Made by a program: the position numbers and the translations under genes
Shown here: positions 14,777 through 17,624 of the stretch, piece by piece
Layout: each line of letters starts with the position of its first letter
Numbering within the stretch: position 1 is the stretch's first letter
Assembly: GCA_947504795.1 (NCBI GenBank)
Contig: CANNJG010000021.1
Location: 1-17,624 of the forward strand
Direction: 5' to 3'
Length of the DNA stretch: 17,624 nt
From: Legionellaceae bacterium
Lineage (GTDB): Bacteria > Pseudomonadota > Gammaproteobacteria > Legionellales > Legionellaceae
The notes under the pieces: model-generated
What the model saw: the letters and a program-made list of their open reading frames with translations, nothing else
The model's database searches: none
What the model was told of the DNA's origin: nothing

Positions 14777-15919
14777 CTATGGATGAAGGTTAGGATTGAA
14801 TGCACCTTGTAAAGAGGGCTCGTTTATAATGTGTAACAAAGCGTTTAAAAACCGTTGATTCTGTTCTTGCGTACCGATCGTAACACGCATATAGTTATTC
14901 ATGCCATAGGGATGCAATGGTCTTACAATGATACCCATTTTTTCTAAATTCAGAACAATTCCCAGGCAATCTTGTTCGCAATTAAGGGTGATGAAATTGG
15001 CATAAGTGGCTAAGTAAGCCACGCCGTGTTTCTGCAATTGTTGTGCCAACTCATTACGATTCTGAAGAATAGTTTGTCGAGTCCTATCAACGAACGTCTG
15101 ATCCTTAAGTGCAGCACTGCCTGCCGTGAGCGCTGCAATATTGACCGCGAAGGGCAGATGAATTTTTTTCATCAAGACAGTGATTTGTGGATGGGCAATC
15201 GCATAGCCCAAGCGCAATCCTGCTAAACCATACGCTTTAGAAAAAGTTCGAGTAATCACTAAATTTGGGTAGTGCTTGAGCAAGCTCAATGCTTCTTGAT
15301 GCGAGGGTAAAAACTCAATATACGCTTCATCTAATACCAATAAGGTTGTTTCCGGAATATGGCCTAACAAGCGTTTAATTTCTGCTGTGGGGATCCATCC
15401 CCCCGTAGGATTATTCGGGTTCGCAATAAATATCAACGCGGTTTTCTCATTGCAAGTCGTGATCATGGCATCGATATCGACTTGCCAATCGCGCATCGGG
15501 GTGCTGACAATAGGGATCCCATAGGTATGCGCTTGAATTCTATACGTGCTGAATGCATAGTCATGTGTGATGATATGTTTGTCTTGACCTAAAGCAAAAC
15601 AAATCATCAACAATCCAAACAAGGCATCGGATCCATTGGCTAAGGTTAGGTGTTGGACATCGATACCCAAGAATTCGCCGAGTTCATGCAGCAAAGGATG
15701 ATGAGCATACACCGAGTACTGCATAACACTATCCATGGATAAGGCGTGTAAGGTAGTCATGACATGTGGGCTGCAGCCTAACGCATTTTCATTACTGCCA
15801 AGTTTAATGATATCGGTGATCCCATGTTGTTGACGCACTTCTTGAATCGATTTTCCAGGGATATACGGAAATAGGTGTTGAACGCCGGGATGGGTTAACT
15901 GTTGATAATCACAGGGCAT
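14777..15919 (-). CDS. hisC: Histidinol-phosphate aminotransferase (HisC, possibly aromatic-acting)
   Basis: A class I/II PLP aminotransferase of 380 residues. It starts with the HisC signature LFPYIPGKSIQEVRQQHG (16-33) and IKLGSNEN (38-45). The PLP site residues follow: NGSDAL (95-100), NPNNPTG (167-173), D197 in LVLDEAYIEF, the Schiff-base lysine K228 in RTFSKAYGLAGLRLGY, and the substrate Arg in MRVTIGT (R345). HisC enzymes convert imidazole-acetol phosphate to histidinol phosphate; many also transaminate phenylalanine and tyrosine. No other his genes are nearby and the next gene is phhB, so an aromatic amino-acid role is a reasonable inference. ATG 15919 has AAGGAG nine bases upstream. 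It diverges from the pilin gene across 76 bases. Confidence 0.92.
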   Translation of the reverse strand: MPCDYQQLTHPGVQHLFPYIPGKSIQEVRQQHGITDIIKLGSNENALGCSPHVMTTLHALSMDSVMQYSVYAHHPLLHELGEFLGIDVQHLTLANGSDALFGLLMICFALGQDKHIITHDYAFSTYRIQAHTYGIPIVSTPMRDWQVDIDAMITTCNEKTALIFIANPNNPTGGWIPTAEIKRLLGHIPETTLLVLDEAYIEFLPSHQEALSLLKHYPNLVITRTFSKAYGLAGLRLGYAIAHPQITVLMKKIHLPFAVNIAALTAGSAALKDQTFVDRTRQTILQNRNELAQQLQKHGVAYLATYANFITLNCEQDCLGIVLNLEKMGIIVRPLHPYGMNNYMRVTIGTQEQNQRFLNALLHIINEPSLQGAFNPNLHP

Positions 15920-15995
15920 ACGATGGCACTCCTTGCTTTGTACCGTCTAATACGTTAAGGTACTGCCCACCAACCTGACAGCACGGAAGAAGTCA

Positions 15996-16844
15996 ATGGA
16001 GCGTGGTTTTTCTCTAAGTGAAGTGCTCGTGTCGCTCTTATTAGTCGTTAGTTTGTCATTAGTGTTATTAAAACAACAATGGCAACTTCATCGTATTGCG
16101 AATCAAACCAAACTGCAAGTGCAGCGTTGCTTACTGGCGAGTAATGTTCACGAACGCGGCATCAGCCTTGTCGAACTTATGGTCGCCTTGACATTGGCCT
16201 TGAGCCTGATTACGTTAGTGATGCAATTATACGGTGCCACCTTTCAGCAATTTCTTGAGACGGAAACAATGCTGAATCAAACGTCACGTCTGCAAATAAG
16301 CGTAGGTTTGTTACGTTCCGTGATTCAACAAGCGGGATTTACCCCTTGTTTGCCAATTGGAGCTTTGCAAACCGTTACACCGTTACCGCCGCTCGCTTTA
16401 GATCCGAAGGATCCGAGTGTGATCACTGCTTACCGGATGGCCGATGGGTTCATCCCCGTGTCGCGCATCATGAGTCCCCATCAGTTATTTATTCCCGAGG
16501 CCCATTCCGTGACGTTTCACGGGCAATTATTAATTGCAGATTGCCATCATGCTGAAATCATATCCCATTTTGAGCAACAAGGAACGACGTTGAGCCTGAA
16601 GCAACCGTTGGCATTTGCGTATTATTCTCCAATGTACCTGGGCGAGTGGACGTCCGTAACCTTTGGATTAAAAACTCAGCGTCTATATTATGATCACAAA
16701 CACCGAGAAACCTTGATGGCCGACGTACAAGCACTGACTTGGCGTATCGAAGCCACATTGGGGGACACGATTGTACATGGAGACCTACAAGTGCAACAGG
16801 CGCCATCCTATCCTATCGATATTCGCATACGGAATGTCGCATGA
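15996..16844 (+). CDS. pilW: Minor pilin with two tandem prepilin N-termini (PilV-like remnant fused to PilW)
   Basis: The 282-residue frame contains two complete type IV prepilin signatures. The first is MERG/FSLSEVLVSLLL, with cleavage after G4 and Glu at mature position 5 (E9), leading into a hydrophobic helix (5-25). After about 30 residues comes a second, HERG/ISLVELMVALTLAL, with cleavage after G55 and Glu at E60. Only the second is followed by a globular domain. That domain carries the PilW-type motif LLRSVIQQAGFTPC (105-118), with C118 and C183 as a likely disulfide pair. The first part looks like a PilV-type minor pilin without its globular domain. Minor pilins prime assembly of type IV pili after PilD cleavage. 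ATG 15996 has GGAAGAAG upstream. The gene overlaps the next one by four bases (ATGA). Confidence 0.8.
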   Translation: MERGFSLSEVLVSLLLVVSLSLVLLKQQWQLHRIANQTKLQVQRCLLASNVHERGISLVELMVALTLALSLITLVMQLYGATFQQFLETETMLNQTSRLQISVGLLRSVIQQAGFTPCLPIGALQTVTPLPPLALDPKDPSVITAYRMADGFIPVSRIMSPHQLFIPEAHSVTFHGQLLIADCHHAEIISHFEQQGTTLSLKQPLAFAYYSPMYLGEWTSVTFGLKTQRLYYDHKHRETLMADVQALTWRIEATLGDTIVHGDLQVQQAPSYPIDIRIRNVA

Positions 16845-17392
16845 TGCCTAAATCAGGCTTTGTATTGTTAACGGTGGTCGTGATGCTAAGTGTAATAACT
16901 GGGTTGATCCTCGCGCAGAATAAGATGATTCAGTTAGCGATGCGCCGTCAACATCTTTATGCCAACTCTCAGTCTAGAGAAGCTGAATTAGACGCCGTAA
17001 CCGAACAACTAGTGCTAGGGCTCATGTCTACGAAAGCGCAACTCGACTCCCAACGCGCGCAGGGTAACCGGTTAAAAATGAATCCTCGTTTTCCCGCGGA
17101 TCAAGCCGTGGTAAATGATACGATGCTGCAAAAACAATTGGTTGAGCAAGGCCAGGATTATGCCAAACATTATCGCTATCTGATGAGCGATTTAGGCGAT
17201 TATCCCTGTATGAAGTTATCTGGATCGCATGCTAGCCATCATTGGTTGCTGAGTCTTCTGGATACTGAGGCCCCAACTCGCATCTTAATCCTGCGTATTG
17301 CAACGCCTATTCAAGAACAGCCCTGTATCGAGCATCCAGTGGCGTATCATCCTGTTGGCTTACTGAGTTGGCGCTCAAGGACTATCGGTTAA
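16841..17392 (+). CDS. pilX: PilX-like minor pilin component
   Basis: The 183-residue protein starts MMPKSG/FVLLTVVVMLSVITGLIL, a short basic leader, a possible prepilin cleavage after G6, and a hydrophobic helix (7-24). Mature position 5 is Thr instead of Glu, as seen in some PilX/GspK-like components. A polar, helical middle (NSQSREAELDAVTEQL) and a C-terminal part with two cysteines (C123, C162) follow. I assign PilX from position (directly after a PilW-like gene), size and N-terminus; sequence similarity alone is weak. The chosen start, ATG 16841, overlaps the upstream stop in ATGA, which implies translational coupling; a longer frame begins inside the upstream gene and is not supported. 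No pilY1 or pilE follows; the next gene is on the other strand. Confidence 0.62.
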   Translation: MMPKSGFVLLTVVVMLSVITGLILAQNKMIQLAMRRQHLYANSQSREAELDAVTEQLVLGLMSTKAQLDSQRAQGNRLKMNPRFPADQAVVNDTMLQKQLVEQGQDYAKHYRYLMSDLGDYPCMKLSGSHASHHWLLSLLDTEAPTRILILRIATPIQEQPCIEHPVAYHPVGLLSWRSRTIG

Positions 17393-17478
17393 TCAATTGT
17401 ATTACAAAGTGATTGGATTAGGATCAAATACAGGTATCCGAGGCGAGGAATAAATGATATCTATGTTGAGCCTTAAAC

Positions 17479-17624
17479 CTACCTTTCGCACCAATGTAGA
17501 AGATTTTTATAATTAGAGTAGTTAATCTCAACTTGTTCAAGGTCCGCTGGCAAGCCATAAATATTTAAAGCATGTTTGCCAAAGTAAACAATAATACGTT
17601 GATGAACTTTTTTAACATTGGTCA
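17479..17624 (-). CDS. C-terminal fragment of an unrecognised protein (5' end outside window)
   Basis: On the minus strand a frame enters from the right edge and runs for 47 complete codons to the TAG at 17479-17481. It reads from VKKVHQRIIVYFGKHALNIY through GLPADLEQVEINYSNYKNLL to HWCER at the end. The composition is that of a real, soluble protein: basic then aromatic-rich, with no stop for the whole visible length. I do not recognise the family. It is convergent with the PilX-like gene, 86 bases apart, so it is not part of the pilin unit. Confidence 0.5.
   Translation of the reverse strand, partial: TNVKKVHQRIIVYFGKHALNIYGLPADLEQVEINYSNYKNLLHWCER

Overview
The window reads as chromosome of a Gammaproteobacterium, most likely in or near the order Legionellales. 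This placement rests on my memory of families, not on a search. The strongest pointer is a periplasmic DsbA-family protein with the layout of the Coxiella Com1 antigen. The housekeeping set (cca, orn, rsgA, rsmJ, dsbD, groESL, phhB/hisC) is ordinary for the class. Codon use and base composition are moderate in GC, except for the first ~0.9 kb, which is clearly AT-richer and holds an unrecognised protein.

Layout. 1-888: an unrecognised reading frame that stays open to the left edge (probably 5'-truncated). 998-2182 (-): a BenE-family transporter using a TTG start. 2297-3247 (-): rsgA, divergent from the tightly overlapping cca-orn-queH operon (3296-5730). A 607-base spacer (5731-6337) follows, with four copies of a 20-bp tandem repeat, a perfect hairpin and a decayed transposase. 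6338-7114 (-): an exported cyclase-family (KynB-like) protein. 7342-8121: the Com1/DsbA-like oxidoreductase, followed by a REP-like 14-bp hairpin and rsmJ (8248-8949). rsmJ meets dsbD (8946-10727, -) tail to tail. The 184-base dsbD/groES spacer carries a near-ideal heat-shock promoter and a perfect 20-bp palindrome. groES-groEL end at a strong terminator. 12977-14383: a secreted GH5 glycoside hydrolase. 14403-15919 (-): phhB behind hisC. 15996-17392: a minor pilin pair, the first carrying two complete prepilin N-termini in one frame. The right edge holds the tail of an unrecognised gene (-).

How the genes fit together. cca, orn and queH share RNA maturation themes (tRNA CCA ends, short-RNA turnover, queuosine). 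rsgA and rsmJ act on the small ribosomal subunit. The Com1-like protein and DsbD are two halves of periplasmic thiol chemistry, and the GH5 enzyme and pilin-like proteins here have paired cysteines that could be clients. hisC and phhB both fit aromatic amino-acid metabolism.

I found no CRISPR array, tRNA, rRNA or obvious defence system, and no compelling new multigene system. The items most worth a second look are the double-prepilin reading frame, the repeat/transposase-remnant island, the palindrome in the dsbD-groESL spacer, the duplicated octamer at the rsgA/cca divergent promoter, and the AT-rich unknown at the left edge.
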